From assembly GCA_949752735.1 (NCBI GenBank), contig OX457036.1, positions 1,648,620-1,712,619 on the forward strand: 64,000 bases of DNA. Direction: 5' to 3'. Position 1 is the first letter of the stretch, and every line of letters starts with the position of its first letter. Shown here in pieces: positions 22,260 to 35,875 of the stretch. Source of the DNA: Lumbricus terrestris. Its lineage: Eukaryota > Annelida > Clitellata > Crassiclitellata > Lumbricidae. The translations under genes and the position numbers were made by a program. Below the pieces are notes generated by a model, which ran no database searches, was not told where the DNA came from, and saw only the letters and a list, made by a program, of their open reading frames with translations.

Positions 22260-22500
22260 TGTCTGTCTATCCGTGCATATGTATATTATGTATGCTTGTA
22301 TATATCAATACACATGTGCATATATATGTATGCTATATGCATGCATACATGTGTGCTTGTATATATGAAAAATTATGAATACTTGTGCATGTATGCTATA
22401 CAGTATACATGCATACATACATGTATGCTTGTGTATATCAATACTTATGTATGTATGTATGCTATACATGCATACATACATGTATGTATGTACTATAAGG
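22260..22500. repeat. Palindromic ATGTAT/ATACAT repeats
   Basis: The words gcatacatacatgtatgctt and gtatgctatacagtatacat, with variants, are self-complementary. Three to four degenerate units of about 60 bp could form hairpins. Confidence 0.7.
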
Positions 22501-22744
22501 ATAAATGCATAAAAGGATGCTTGTTGCAAAAATTCCATGGATCCAGCACAAAAACATCATTAAATTTGTGTGCTAAATTTTTAGCCAGGCCATATAAGGC
22601 AGTTTGAAGTTGGAATACGCATGCGCCGATATACCCATCGCCAATTACCATTAGCCAATTATAATTAAAGGGATCATTTTACAATTAATACTGATCATTA
22701 TAATTTACTGAGTACGTATCTCCCAATATTTATTTAGCGTATGC

Positions 22745-22935
22745 AGTTCGCGCTAAGCCAGCATACAGCAGCCTCATCAGCAACGTGGAGTGCGGTTAAT
22801 CCGCCCGGGAAACAAGTTGTTGTACAGTCATTAACGATGTGGGACATAGTTTGAATTTCTCCAAAGCTGCAGAAAGGGGAATCGGAATGCGTTGTGCCAC
22901 CTGTTTCATATGCCCGGACAAAATTATATGCTATT
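22745..22935 (-). mobile_element. LINE fragment, C-terminal zinc-knuckle region
   Basis: The minus frame reads SPFCSFGEIQTMSHIVNDC and then FPGGLTALHVADEAAVCWL before a stop. This matches the C-terminal C-x-C-G...TM.HIV..C...FPGGL..LH.AD pattern common to LINE polyproteins. It is a short 5'-truncated end. Confidence 0.8.
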
Positions 22936-23289
22936 ATAGGCTTGCATCATTCAAAATTTAATGTATGGGACCAAGAACCTGTTACACTGTTACAGTTTGC
23001 CTCATGGTATTCGCATATCCGCCCCACCCAATCCCACTCCACCCACCTCATCAGCTATTTAAACCTCAATTTTCAACCGAGATCCAACAAGGGATGAAAC
23101 ACCATAATTATAGTGAAAACCTGACACAACAAAAAATTAAATTTCATGTGACCTTCGCCAGTGAGACGTTTAATCAAAAATTGGGTTCTTCTCTGTAACT
23201 GACTGATCCAATAGAATACGATTTCATTCGGATCTGTTTTAGGTTCGCTTCCGAATAATGTCCATGCTGCAGTGTTATGTCAGTCACTG

Positions 23290-23420
23290 TGGTGGATGGA
23301 TGAATTGATGGATTGATGGATTGATGGATGGATGGATGGATGAATGGATGGATGAATGAATGGATTGACGGATGAATGGATGGATGGATTGATGGATGAA
23401 TGGATGGATGAATGGATTCA
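23290..23420. repeat. (GGAT/GAAT)n array
   Basis: Mixed GGAT, GAAT and TGAT units. Confidence 0.9.
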
Positions 23421-23724
23421 TGACGTTATGAGTTGATTCCTTCATTCATCATTCTGAACTTCCTTTCTACCCAACAGTTCTTCCTTCCAGCCTTCATCCT
23501 TCCAAATAAATTTCATCCATTCTGCTTAATTTGTTATTCCTTCAGCGCTATTTTCTAGAATCCTCCTCTCCTCCTGTTTACCCCCACCACCACCTTCCTC
23601 CGTCTTTCCTACGTCCCTCTTTTCCTTCCACTCATACTTTGCCTCCAGAACAATATTGGATAATTGGCTGAGAATAACATCACGCGAAAACGCTGTCAGC
23701 CGCCAGAGATACTCGGGGTTGCCG

Positions 23725-24370
23725 TCCGGTCGGTCGGTTACTTTTTCAGTCTGTTTGCTGTTCGGTCGGTTACTTTTTTGGTCGGTTACTTGGTCGGTTA
23801 CTTTTTCGGTCGGATACTTTTCGGTCAGTTACTTTTTCAGTCTGTTTGCTGTTCGGTCGGTTACTTTTTCGGTCGGTTACTTGGTCGGTTACTTTTTCGG
23901 TCGGATACTTTTCGGTCGGTTACTTTTTCGGTCCACTGTTCGGTCGGATACTTTTTCGGTCTGATACTTTTCGGTCGGTTACTTTTTCGTTCGGATACTT
24001 TTCGGTCCGCTGTTCGGTCGGATACTTTTTCGGTCGGATACTTTTCGGTCGGTTACTTTTTCGGTCGGATACTTTTTTGGTGCGCTGTTCGGTCGGATAC
24101 TTTTTCGGTCGGATACTTTTCGGTCGGTTACTTTTTGGTCGGTTCTTTTTCGGTCTGTTGTTCGGTCGGATACTTTTTCGGTCGGATACTTTTCGGTCGG
24201 GTACTTTTCGGTCGGTTACTTTTTCGGTCGGATACTTTTTTGGTGCGCTGTTCGGTCGGATACTTTTTCGGTCGGATACTTTTCGGTCGGTTACTTTTTG
24301 GTCGGTTCTTTTTCGGTCTGTTGTTCGGTCGGATACTTTTTCGGTTAGTTTTTCGGTCTTTTATTTTCCA
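23725..24370. repeat. ~16-bp TCGGTCGGATACTTTT minisatellite
   Basis: Some forty tcggtcggttacttttt or tcggtcggatacttttt units, with gtgcgctgttcgg and tctgttgttcgg breaks. A block of about 160 bp starting near 24063 is repeated from about 24225. Two overlapping frames stay open (up to 252 codons) because the unit lacks stops; neither looks like a gene. Confidence 0.95.
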
Positions 24371-24379
24371 GTCGTTCGT

Positions 24380-24985
24380 AATCTCTGGTAGTGATTGGAT
24401 GTGTTGTTCGGTCGGTTATTGATTCGTTCGTCCATTCGGCCGTTTAGTGATTTATTCGGTCAGTGGGTCGACAGGATTAAGCAGAGCAGAGGAACGGATT
24501 CACAGCCTGGAAGTGTTTACATTTCGAACACGTTCTCTTTGACGATGGATAAACCCGTTAACCCTTTCGCCTCCCAGGGGACAATGCCCGGATGGGAGGA
24601 GGAGGAGGAGGAGAAGGAGATGGGGGATGAAGAGGAGTAGGGGGAAGAGGAAGGAATGGCTTCACGTCAATGCTGCGTGCACCGCTGTTCCTTTTCTGCG
24701 AAAACAAATTCCATTTTGTACGACCGCCGGATTCGCACGAGGCACAAGAATTAGATTCCACCAACAAAGCAGTGAGACCCGACCAGTCAATACACCAGTC
24801 AGACAATCAGGCGGCGGCCAGTCAGCAAATAGATAGGCCAGTCAGCGAACCGGTCAACAGATTATAGAAGATGGGATCGTAGCAGAACGTGATGGTATGA
24901 ATGAATAACATATCGCACGCGATCAAGTAAGATAACGCAGATCTCTAATCGCACCATATCCAGTAAGATCCAAAACAAATTGATT
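24380..24985. other. Intronic stretch before the 60-bp linker exon
   Basis: Includes a purine-rich patch (24594-24655, gaggaggag words). I see no other exon. Confidence 0.5.
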
Positions 24986-24991
24986 ACTTAC

Positions 24992-25051
24992 GACAGCTGG
25001 GTGAAGTTGCTTCTTTAGGCTTCCGTTCGTCTGCATCGACGTCAATGTCCT
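24992..25051 (-). CDS. Cav1 exon: I-II linker directly after the AID
   Basis: This 60-bp exon has two bases, 19 codons and one base. It encodes DIDVDADERKPKEATSPSC. The first AG completes glutamate with the G from the AID exon, giving WITQAEDIDVDADE, which matches the conserved WITQAEDID start of the L-type linker. Acceptor GGTTGTAG and donor TGTC|GTAAGT are good. It ends with a C completed by the exon at 11770. It is flanked by the two longest introns of the visible gene (12.7 kb before, 13.2 kb after). It is too short for automatic frame calling, so it would be easy to miss. Confidence 0.92.
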
Positions 25052-25399
25052 CTACAACCATGAAAAATAGACCACCTTTTATATAGAGCAGTCAAATATA
25101 AACAAGAAAATGGGTCAAGGTCACAAGATATTGTTCCAAGAGAACTTTCAATACTATCACAGGCCTTTATAACGGCAATATTAAACCGTATACAGACTAT
25201 AGACACATACTTTTTATGTACATATATTATTGCTACATATTTTTTAGCATAACATTTTACATTTGTTCACTCAGGAATTTATATATTTATCTATTTACCG
25301 GCAATTTACTGGTATTTCATGTACACATACACGTAACTACTATCGCTACATGCTATTACACATGACAGGCGGCTGGCGGCCCTCTAACTGATGTTTGTA

Positions 25400-25740
25400 T
25401 TGTACATGTAAAGTATGGCTGGATTGTACATTATGTTGTATTTGCTGCATTTTGCACCGCATTCCAGTATTATTGTACTGTACAATGTACAATAATTATT
25501 GTACATTGTATTGCATTGTGCAAGTGTATGCCTATCACAGTATAATTATATCGCATTGTTTTATATTGCACTATATTATATTGTATCGCATTGTGTTGCA
25601 TTGTTTCGTATTGTATTGTATTATATCGTATCGTATTGTGTCGCATTGTTCTTTGCTATGGTCCATGCTAATGTATTGTATTGTATTGTATTGTATTGTA
25701 TTGCATTGTATTATAGTTTCGCATTGTGTTGCATTCTTTT
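25400..25740. repeat. Degenerate (TATTG)n pentanucleotide repeat
   Basis: The words attgtattgcattgtg and attgtatcgcattgtgttgc recur, and the unit is pure at 25672-25712. The encoded YCIVLYCIVLH frames are artefacts. Confidence 0.85.
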
Positions 25741-26039
25741 TTTATTATGGTTTATGGCAGTGTAGTCCTGTTATAGCTTCCGACACTATTGCAAACAATA
25801 CTCGATGACATTTGACGTAATGTAAATCCGTTGATCGGTTTTATTTGTGTTTGGCGCAATAGAAATGTTCATCGTTTAGAATCTCAATTTCATCACCGTA
25901 CCCATTACATTAAACGTTGTGTATTTTTTCCAGCGGATCGATTTAATAAATCCAGTGACGGTGACACGAAACGGAGTATCCCTCCTGAAAGCTATCTCTA
26001 TTTCGTGAGAACGGCCTATAATTATTCCCCAACGCTTAT

Positions 26040-26285
26040 CTGGTCCCAAGCGTAGATCGGTGACAACGCCACCTCCCCCCGGACCCACCCAGCCCAGGCC
26101 GTCTTCCGTCAAACGGAAAGCACCACCCTTATCTCCCCCACCCCCGAAACCATCACCCCAAGGGACCAATACCGCGCCGTACGACACGCGCCGTTTGACC
26201 GCCAATATCTCCCGCTCTTCGGTCCTAAACAGCTGTGTTTTCCCGCGGAAAAGACACGAACGGCGGTGGCAGACGATCTACGTGA
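26040..26285. other. GC-rich island in the intron, open on both strands
   Basis: The block is visibly richer in G+C and CpG than its surroundings. A plus-strand frame from 26060 encodes a proline/lysine-rich segment (PPPPGPTQPRPSSVKRK) and a minus-strand frame a glycine-rich one. No domain is recognised. The plus frame runs on into a (CA)n repeat, which argues against a real protein. Confidence 0.3.
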
Positions 26286-26297
26286 TTAACAGTCGAT

Positions 26298-26397
26298 GCA
26301 AACACACACGCACACACGCACACACGCACAAACACACACACACACACACACGCACGCACACACACGCACACACACGCACACACACACACACGCGCAC
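26298..26397. repeat. (CA)n with CACG interruptions
   Basis: About 100 bp of ACACAC/ACGC units. Confidence 0.95.
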
Positions 26398-26734
26398 GAT
26401 GCGGGAATGCGTCGCTCCTCATCGCCTGCTTCAAGGCTGTTATTCGTCGCCGCAGTTCCTATCTACCGTCCACGATGTGGATTCCACGGATTGATGCATG
26501 ATCGCAGTCATGGCTAATCTGGCCAGACAGAGGGAGGGGTGGTTCAACGATGGAACGGCCATTCGATTGCTCTGGCACGTCAGAGGGGTTGGCCTTCAAA
26601 TGCATGATACGATTCGAATGACCAGTTGGAAGAGGGAAGGATTCGTAAGGAAAAACCATAGACTGTATCTCCGGAGTTTAGCTCTTTGGTACAGGGTCAA
26701 ATAAGAGTAGAAGCAGGTACATACATACATGCAT

Positions 26735-26812
26735 GCATGCACTTGAGTAATAACTGCAATCTTGAGGGGGCGCTATATAAATCTTCATGATGAATGAATG
26801 AATGAATCTAAA
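26735..26812 (+). repeat. Retroposon 3' end with (GAAT)n tail
   Basis: The piece ttgagggggcgctatataaa is followed by tcttcatgatgaatgaatga. It is the shared LINE/SINE end motif followed by a tetranucleotide tail. Confidence 0.65.
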
Positions 26813-26829
26813 CTATGAACTCAAACCAA

Positions 26830-27030
26830 GTTGTCCTTCATGGCTCTCTCCCAATACTCTCTTCAATCAGATAAGGTGGTCTAGCTGCTCCAAGATGTTA
26901 ATGGTATGGAGCAGACCTGCTGACCGGACCGGTTGAAGCTGGGTAACATGACTCGAGACAGACTCAGATATAGAGTGGCGTCGGACCCTCACGGGCATTT
27001 AGCCCAAGAATTTTGATTGATGATTGATGA
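26830..27030 (+). mobile_element. Probable LINE 3' UTR leading into the GAT array
   Basis: The stretch ends cggaccctcacgggcattta, gcccaagaattttgattgat and then tgattgatgattgatgatga. Progressive change from TGAT/TGATTGA words into pure GAT suggests the array grew from a retroposon tail. No coding part is present, so the family is inferred only. Confidence 0.45.
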
Positions 27031-29047
<2,017 letters not shown>

Positions 29048-29239
29048 TCTTCTATTATTCTTTAAATTTGATACAAGGCTTGACCAATAATTATTGTTTA
29101 CCTCAGAGTAATACTTATTTATTTTTTCCCCACAAATTTATATGGCTACGATGCCTGTGTTTTAAAGGTGTATAAGCGCACTCTGGTCAATTATTATCAT
29201 GAGTCGTGATTAATTTTTAGTAGCAGTAGCAACTGTAAC

Positions 29240-29305
29240 CTCTTATGGGCGCTATATAAATTGTCATGTTAAATGAATGAATGAACGAATGAATGAATAA
29301 TTTAA
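29240..29305 (+). repeat. Retroposon 3' end with (GAAT)n tail
   Basis: The sequence tgggcgctatataaattgtc is followed by atgttaaatgaatgaatgaa. Confidence 0.6.
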
Positions 29306-29342
29306 AAATAAAATCCCATGGACTCTTCTTTTATTCTTTACT

Positions 29343-30250
29343 AGCTGTACCCAGCCACGCGTTGCTGTGGCTGAAAAGACCGTCCAACCCTCCCTCCCTA
29401 CTTCCCTTCCCCTGCCTCCCTTAGCCTGCCTCCTTCCCTCCCTCCGTTCCTCTGTCCCTCCCTACCTCCATTCCCACTCCCTCCCCTTCCCTCCTCCATC
29501 CCTCCCCTCCTCCCCTCCCTCCCGTTTCTTCCCCTCCCTCCCCTCCGTCCCTCCCCTCCTCCATCCCGTCCGCTCCCTCCCTCCCCTTCCTCCCGCTCCC
29601 TCCCGCTCCCTTCCTCCCACACGGCCGCATTCAATTGCAAATAAATATTGAATTCGCTGAAATCGAATGCAAATGTTGTATTATTTCGAGAAAAGCATAG
29701 CGCTATAAAAAAAGACACGCGCGCAACGAATGCAACGTTGTGTAGAAATGCGAATCGCTGGATTTGAATAGAAAGTGTAAATTGCGTTTTTTCCCAAATA
29801 AGCTTATACAAACCCGGTCCTATGGAGGGTTTGAAAGCAATCGGTGAAGTAGAAACCCGCTATTCGAATAAAAACCGGTCATATAGAAGGTTTGTAGAAA
29901 CACGGTATTCGAATGGAATTGGAATTGTGTACGCGCGCCTTCGAATGCAACGTGACCTCTTTCCCAGGTTTGTGATTGGTGACCCAGTTAAAATCTTTGG
30001 ACGGTTGAAATGAAAGTGGGTCGAATCCATATTATATCTACAGCGCTATCGACAGCGCATGCGCGAGATGGCGGACGTCTCCGTGAGAGTTAAAACGTAT
30101 AAACGTGCCAACTCGAGGAGAAAGTTGTGTTTTTTTGGTCTAAGAGATTTGTTTCTTTACGTTTTGCGAAAAATTTCAAAAGAATCGGTGATGAAGTTTC
30201 CGAAATAACCCATTAGGACCAAACTTTTTACATTTTTATTTATATAGATA
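29343..30250 (+). mobile_element. Interspersed unit starting CTAGCTGTACCCAGCCACGC
   Basis: It begins ctagctgtacccagccacgc and then gttgctgtggctg, a start seen in interspersed repeats of many animals. It ends tttttatttatatagataat. Inside are a CCTCCCT-rich block (29385-29620) and a GCGC/CpG-richer half containing two diverged copies of a segment with aaacccgctattcgaat / aaacacggtattcgaat. I cannot assign a family, and it has no open frame of note. Confidence 0.45.
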
Positions 30251-30540
30251 ATATTTGAAGGGAGGCTTGACCACTATTATATTGTGTGAAGAATTTATTT
30301 TTCTCGTTTTCTTTAGGTTTATATAGCTTTGAATATATCTATTTTAAAGGTGTCGAAGAGTAGGCCTACTCTCACTAATTACATGCATTATGCTGCGTCA
30401 TGATTTGTCATTATAGAAGCCAACTCCCCCTCCTGATATCTAAAGTATTTTTCAAAGTAATGATAGTAACTTGTCCTAAAAATTAATGAACAATTATTTT
30501 ATCGGTTAGTACCGGTAGTTATTTTGTCTTTCCAATTACT

Positions 30541-30756
30541 AGAATGATGTCCTGTCTTGTCAATCGCCGACGTCGCCGCGCGACGGTTGGCCACATGCAT
30601 AGACTATGGCTCTCCACTGCCGTTTATCGCGTGCAGCGGCGAGGAGATGAGATCCGGAAAGGTGGAACCAAGAAAGCACGTTGTCAATCCAGCTAATACG
30701 CGGTCTGCCCTTGCGTCGATATCCCTCCACGTGACCCAGCATGATGGCTCAAAACA
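30541..30756 (-). mobile_element. LINE fragment, C-terminal tail
   Basis: The minus frame reads MLGHVEGYRRKGRPRISWID and then NVLSWFHLSGSHLLAAARDK, then RQWRAIVYACG. It is the RGRPR...W.DN...DR..WR tail of a LINE polyprotein. Its start abuts the plus-strand LINE at 30757. Confidence 0.8.
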
Positions 30757-32012
30757 CTTGAAACGTCATTTCAATCATGCCCTCTCACCTGTGGTGTTCC
30801 GCATGGTGCTGTCCTCGGACCCTCTTGTTCAATGTTCATCCTCTACACCACTCCACTCATTTCACTCATAAAAGCATCCACAGCCGACCATCATCTACAT
30901 GTATATGCTGACGACACCCAATTATTCATCTCTTTCTCTCCAAGCAGCTTCTCTGACTCCATAGATAATCTTCTCTGTGTGGTCACCCAAATCACCTCTT
31001 GGATGACCTCAAATCTCCTCTGCCTTAACCCCTCCAAGACAGAATTTATACTAATAGGCCTCAGAGAACAACTCAAGAAAATTCCAGATCCCTCTATTTT
31101 TTTCAACAATGACTCTTCTTCCAACCACACTTTTTCCGCAAATTCTCCTGTCCGAAACCTAGGTGTAATCTTTGACCAGCATCTTAGCTTCTCCAACCAC
31201 ATAACCCAACTTTCCCGCACTTGTTTCGTGCACATACGAGATCTCCGCAGAATCCGACCTATGCTCGACTTTAAAACTACATCCACAATAGCCACATCCA
31301 TAGTTCATGCGAAACTTGATTACTGCAATTCTCTCTTCCTAAACATTGATATAACCCAAATTAACCGCCTCCAGGCTATCCAGAATGCCCTCGCCCGTGC
31401 AGTGACGAAAACTCACAAACGTCACCACATCACTCCTGTCCTGAAATCACTTCACTGGCTCAAAATACCTGAACGCATCGAATACAAAGTCCTTTCACTC
31501 ACTTACAATACACTTCAATCATCCTAGCCGTTCTACCTTCGTCAGTTGTTCACCATCCAGCCACCTCGTTCAACACGCTCCTCATCCTCCATTACACTGC
31601 TTCGCCCTCCCATCACTTCATCACTGAAATTCGCAAACCGCTCCATAGCCATTGCCGTTCCACTTCTCTGGAACAAACTTCCGCCAGCACTTCGGCAAAC
31701 TTCCGACCCATCATACGAACTCACCAAAACTCCACCTTTCGCTATCTCCCCACAGATCTTTCACTCAAAACTGAAAACATTGCTGTTTCACAAATCCTAT
31801 CCTGATTCCTCCTCTTCTCATCACATCCCTCGTCATTTCAATTCTAAACATCACCCACCTTAGCCGTCCATCTATCTGCCTGCCTGACTCTCCGAACTTG
31901 ACCCGCGGCCTATCGATTTTGTTTTGATTGAGCGCATGTGAATTAGCTGGTTCCCGCGACTTGGCTTTTGTGGGCGCTGTAGAAGTCTCGAGATTAGATT
32001 ACGATTACGATT
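30757..32012 (+). mobile_element. LINE B, second copy with RT catalytic motif
   Basis: It opens with remains of the RT motif GVPHGAVLGP, then a shifted frame with HLHVYADDTQLFISF (the catalytic YADD), LCLNPSKTEFILIG, SPVRNLGVIFDQHLSFSNH and KLDYCNSLFLNIDITQINRL. A single in-frame TAG at 31525 interrupts LTYNTLQSS/PFYLRQLFTIQ, where the copy at 4051-4961 reads glutamine. It ends with the family B 3' UTR and an ATTAGATTACGATTACGAT tail near 32010. 5'-truncated. Near-identity to the nested copy at 4051-4961 suggests recent activity of the family. Confidence 0.9.
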
Positions 32013-33480
32013 TTTCCACGCAATCTTGAGGGAGCCTGATGATGTGACCGAAATAGGAGAGTTTGCGAGCCTTGATGGAACTCATGAGCTCTGGTGACGT
32101 TCCGGCACGCCGATAAACATGCTCCGTAGTAGGCTTGAGGTTCCAAGAAATGCGCAGAAGCTTACGTGCACATTTGTTCCCGAAACTTTGGATCTGCTTT
32201 TCCTCCGCCTTTTTGAGCACCCACGATTCACAACCATAGGTTGCGACTGACCAGACCAAGGATTTCATCACGCGAAGCTTGGTTTGGGTACTAATGGCTT
32301 TCTTTTTCCAAACCTTCGTAAGCCTCACCATGACTGCCATACCCATGGCCAGTCTGGACTTGATATCGTCTGCACACTTTGCATCGCTAGAAATGTTGCT
32401 GCCCAGATATGTGAAGTTATCCACCTGTTTGAGTGCACTGCTTGCGACAGAAATCTTGATGACCCTATTGGTGTTGGTCATAACTTTCGTCTTTGCAGCA
32501 TTTATCTTTAATCCATACTCATTGGCAGCGGATTCGACCCGATTGACAAGCTCCTGGAGTTCCTCTGACGATGTAGCGATCAAGGGGATGTCATCCGCAT
32601 ATCTAAGATTACTGATGGTCCTACCTCCAATTCTGAAGCCCCCTCTGAACCCGTCAAGCGCCTTACGCATTACCTGTTCCGCCAGGATGTTAAATAGGCA
32701 AGGCGAGATGTTACAGCCTTGCCGAACGCCTTTCTAAACGCGAAACCAGTCAGAGGGGGTGTTATCCGTTCTGACTGCTGCACGTTGCTGTTTGTATAGG
32801 TTCATCAATAGCTGGACAAGTTGTGGGGGAACCACATATCCAGCATGGACATCCACAGTTGACCGTGTTGCACCATATCTAACGCTTTCGTAAAGTCGAC
32901 GAAGCAGAAGTAGAGAGGCTGGTTTCTCTCATTTGCCTTTTCCATGATGATCCGGACGTTCGTAATCTGATCACGGGTGCCTCGGTTGGGTCTGAAACCG
33001 GCCTGTTCGGGAGCAAGTTCATTGTCAAGCTTGATTTGAATGCGCTCCAGGATGACGAGGGGAGAATTTTGCTGGCATGCGACACTAGCGCGATGGTCCT
33101 ATAGTTCTCACAACAGAGCAGATCCCCTTTTTGGGTAGAGGGATAAAAACCGATTGTGTCCAATCGTCGGGCCAGACTCCTGTCAACCATACGTCAGTAC
33201 AGATCTTGTGTAGCATGGTGAGAGTCATATCACCACCAAATCTTAGAAGCTCGGTGGCAACTCCGTCTCGTCCCGAGGCTTTGGGCAAAGAGACTTTAAG
33301 CAGAGCGCGTTTGATTTCTTCTCGCAATGGTGGCGGTTCTCTTTCCATACTTTCGAACGTTATCTCATCTTCATTGCCTGTGTAGAGTCCCTCGCAATAT
33401 TCCTTCCAACGTTCATTGACCTTCACCGGATCAACTAGCTTCTTTCCAGAGATACTAGATACCGTAACCATTACTACTGT
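32013..33480 (-). mobile_element. RTE/BovB-like LINE, degenerate reverse transcriptase
   Basis: Minus frames in order: VNERWKEYCEGLYTG, LPKASGRDGVATELLRFGGD, TQSVFIPLPKKG, AGFRPNRGTRDQI, CFVDFTKALDMV (catalytic Asp, motif A), KGVRQGCNISPCLFNI (motif B), SNLRYADDIPLIA (motif C), LKQVDNFTYLGSNISSDAKC and TYGCESWVLKKAEEKQI. The RT domain is nearly complete but split by frameshifts and a stop just before KGVRQGC. RTE-type is inferred from block order and spelling. Confidence 0.88.
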
Positions 33481-33636
33481 TGCGACAAAACGACAGTCAC
33501 TGTCGGCCTATTATACAGGCTTATAAATATAGCGTTTGTCTAAATGTTCTTAAGGTGTGTAATGAGAGCAACTAGATACCTCTGATGCCTATAATTATAG
33601 CCTTTGAGACAACGTTTTACTCCACTCTTAAGACTG

Positions 33637-33712
33637 GTCGGGAGCGTTTCTGAATAGGTGGTCTTGAAAGGGCGCTATATAAATCTCTTAAATGAATTAA
33701 TGAATATTATTC
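33637..33712 (+). repeat. Retroposon 3' end before a (CA)n array
   Basis: The motif gggagcgtttctgaataggt is followed by cttgaaagggcgctatataa, then aatgaattaatgaat. Confidence 0.65.
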
Positions 33713-33717
33713 AACCA

Positions 33718-34215
33718 AACACACACGCACACATACAAGCACTCGCGAAATATACAAGCACAGTCATGCATACATGCAAAGGCACACGCACGGACATACA
33801 CACATACACACTCATACACACACATACACATACACATACACACATACACACACATACACATACACATACACACACATATACACACATACACACACATACA
33901 AACACACACACACATACACACACATACACACACACACATACGCACATACACATACACACATACACACACACACACACACATACACACACACACATACACA
34001 TACACACACATACAAATACACACACACACATACACATACACATACACACACACATAGGCCTACACACACACATATACACACACACACACACATAATATAT
34101 ATACACACATACACATACAATCATACACACACACACATACACACACACATACACACACATACGCACACACACATACACACACACACGCACACACACAGAC
34201 ACACACACACACAAG
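33718..34215. repeat. (CACATA)n/(CA)n array
   Basis: About 490 bp of ACACAC and ACATAC units. All encoded Cys/Val or Thr/His frames are artefacts. Confidence 0.97.
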
Positions 34216-34523
34216 GAAGACGATCTTCCTTAGCAATCGATCAGCATGACCTTTCATGAAAAACGACAGAAACCGATTTCCATGAATTCCAGTTCAGCGG
34301 AAGAGCGACCCACGACACGTTTTCCATCATAACATTCAACGGACGCAGAAACCATTTCCCGTATCTTCTTTACCACTTCCGGTCCCATCCTTTTGACGCC
34401 GCCATTTTGAACATGCGCAGATCGGTCTAAGTGTAATACGTAGACGTAAGACGTATATTATCTCCAAAGTTTCTCTGTGCTATACAAAAGCTGAGTGAAG
34501 CCGACCGGTTTACGGGATGTCGC
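34216..34523. other. Intronic stretch, no supported feature
   Basis: Mixed sequence with no exon or tandem repeat visible. Confidence 0.5.
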
Positions 34524-34711
<188 letters not shown>

Positions 34712-35875
34712 GTACTTATTCCTTCCCGTGCAGGTCTGCACATCGGGCAACGCATGTCCTCCACTCATCCCTGTCCATCACCAGTTCTTCAGCCTCCTCC
34801 CATGACAGCTTCAGACATCTCAAGTCATCTTTGATAGTGTCATTCGAGTTCTTTCGTCGCCTTCCTCACTTCCTTCTACTTCCAGCAATACAAGTTTTTT
34901 CCAGCAATTTCCAGGCCATTACCTGTTTTTATCTTCGATCCTGGTGCCTAATACTGACAACGTGTCCCATCCACTATAATATTATATATTCTCTTTCTAA
35001 TGATGTTTTCCATAGCTTCTTGTCCTGTCTTTTCTCTAAATTGATTTTGTTTGCTATGTTGTCCCGCCACCATTATTATATTGTAGGAGCCACGATTCAT
35101 CCACCTCAGAAACCTAGAGTGTACAGTACTGCCTCCAGTCTTTTTTTGTTCGCCACCGTCATGGCCGCATCTCAGTCCAGCATCTGTATCACTCTTCAAG
35201 CGCGTCATCACCCAATCCATAACCAAAGCGAAAATCAGTGGTGTTAATACACCTCCCTGTCGTACTCTTGTAAAATTTCAAACCATTCTCCCACCTCTCC
35301 TTCATACTTCACTGCGCACCGGCTGCCTTCGTAGAAGCTTTTGATAATAATTTTCGTTTTAATCAACAATCCGGTTGACAGACCGCAACCGGTTACAGTG
35401 TACAATTATGCAGTTTAAACAATTTACAGGAACTCAGATTACAGAATACATAAATCTTAACTCTACCAACTGAACAGACAGCCTGCAATACACGCGTGCA
35501 TGGATGATGACGCCAATAAACTTAGTTGGAATGCCATAGTTTTTAAAAATCCTCCATAGTGGCTTCCTGTGCACGCTATCAAGACCCTTTTTAAAGTCAA
35601 TAAAGCTGGTAAAACAGGTTTTTCATACATTAAGGACGTTTCAAATATTTTTGTCGAAGCATGAAAACTGCTCATAGCAAGATCTCCCGGCCCTAAATCC
35701 TGCATGTTCCTGCCGCAGCCTTTCATAATTACATATATAGCAGTTCGCATATACATTGGAGCGCAGGGTGTTCAAAAATTTGCCTTTGAAAATACAACGT
35801 CTCACCAGCCTAAGCGTTTCCTTCATGGAAAAAGTAGTCGAAAAATTTTCACATTTGTCAAGGAACATTCGTGGT
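34712..35875 (-). mobile_element. LINE fragment with (TAAG)n tail
   Basis: Minus translations: QEHAGFRAGRSCYEQFS and (next frame) FIDFKKGLDSVHRKPLWRIF (RT motif A region, FIDF), GIPTKFIGVIIHA, VMDWVMTRLKSDTDAGLRC, and near the 3' end ELVMDRDEWRTCVARCADLH. Several frameshifts. This is a different lineage from LINE A/B, by motif spelling. Confidence 0.8.

Noticed and set aside
23664..24422. 252-codon frame
   Set aside because: Arises from a stop-free minisatellite; overlapping frames are equally open.
32013..33480. Retroviral or LTR origin of the RT sequences
   Set aside because: No LTRs, protease, integrase or gag-like parts; block order and C-terminal tail are those of non-LTR elements.
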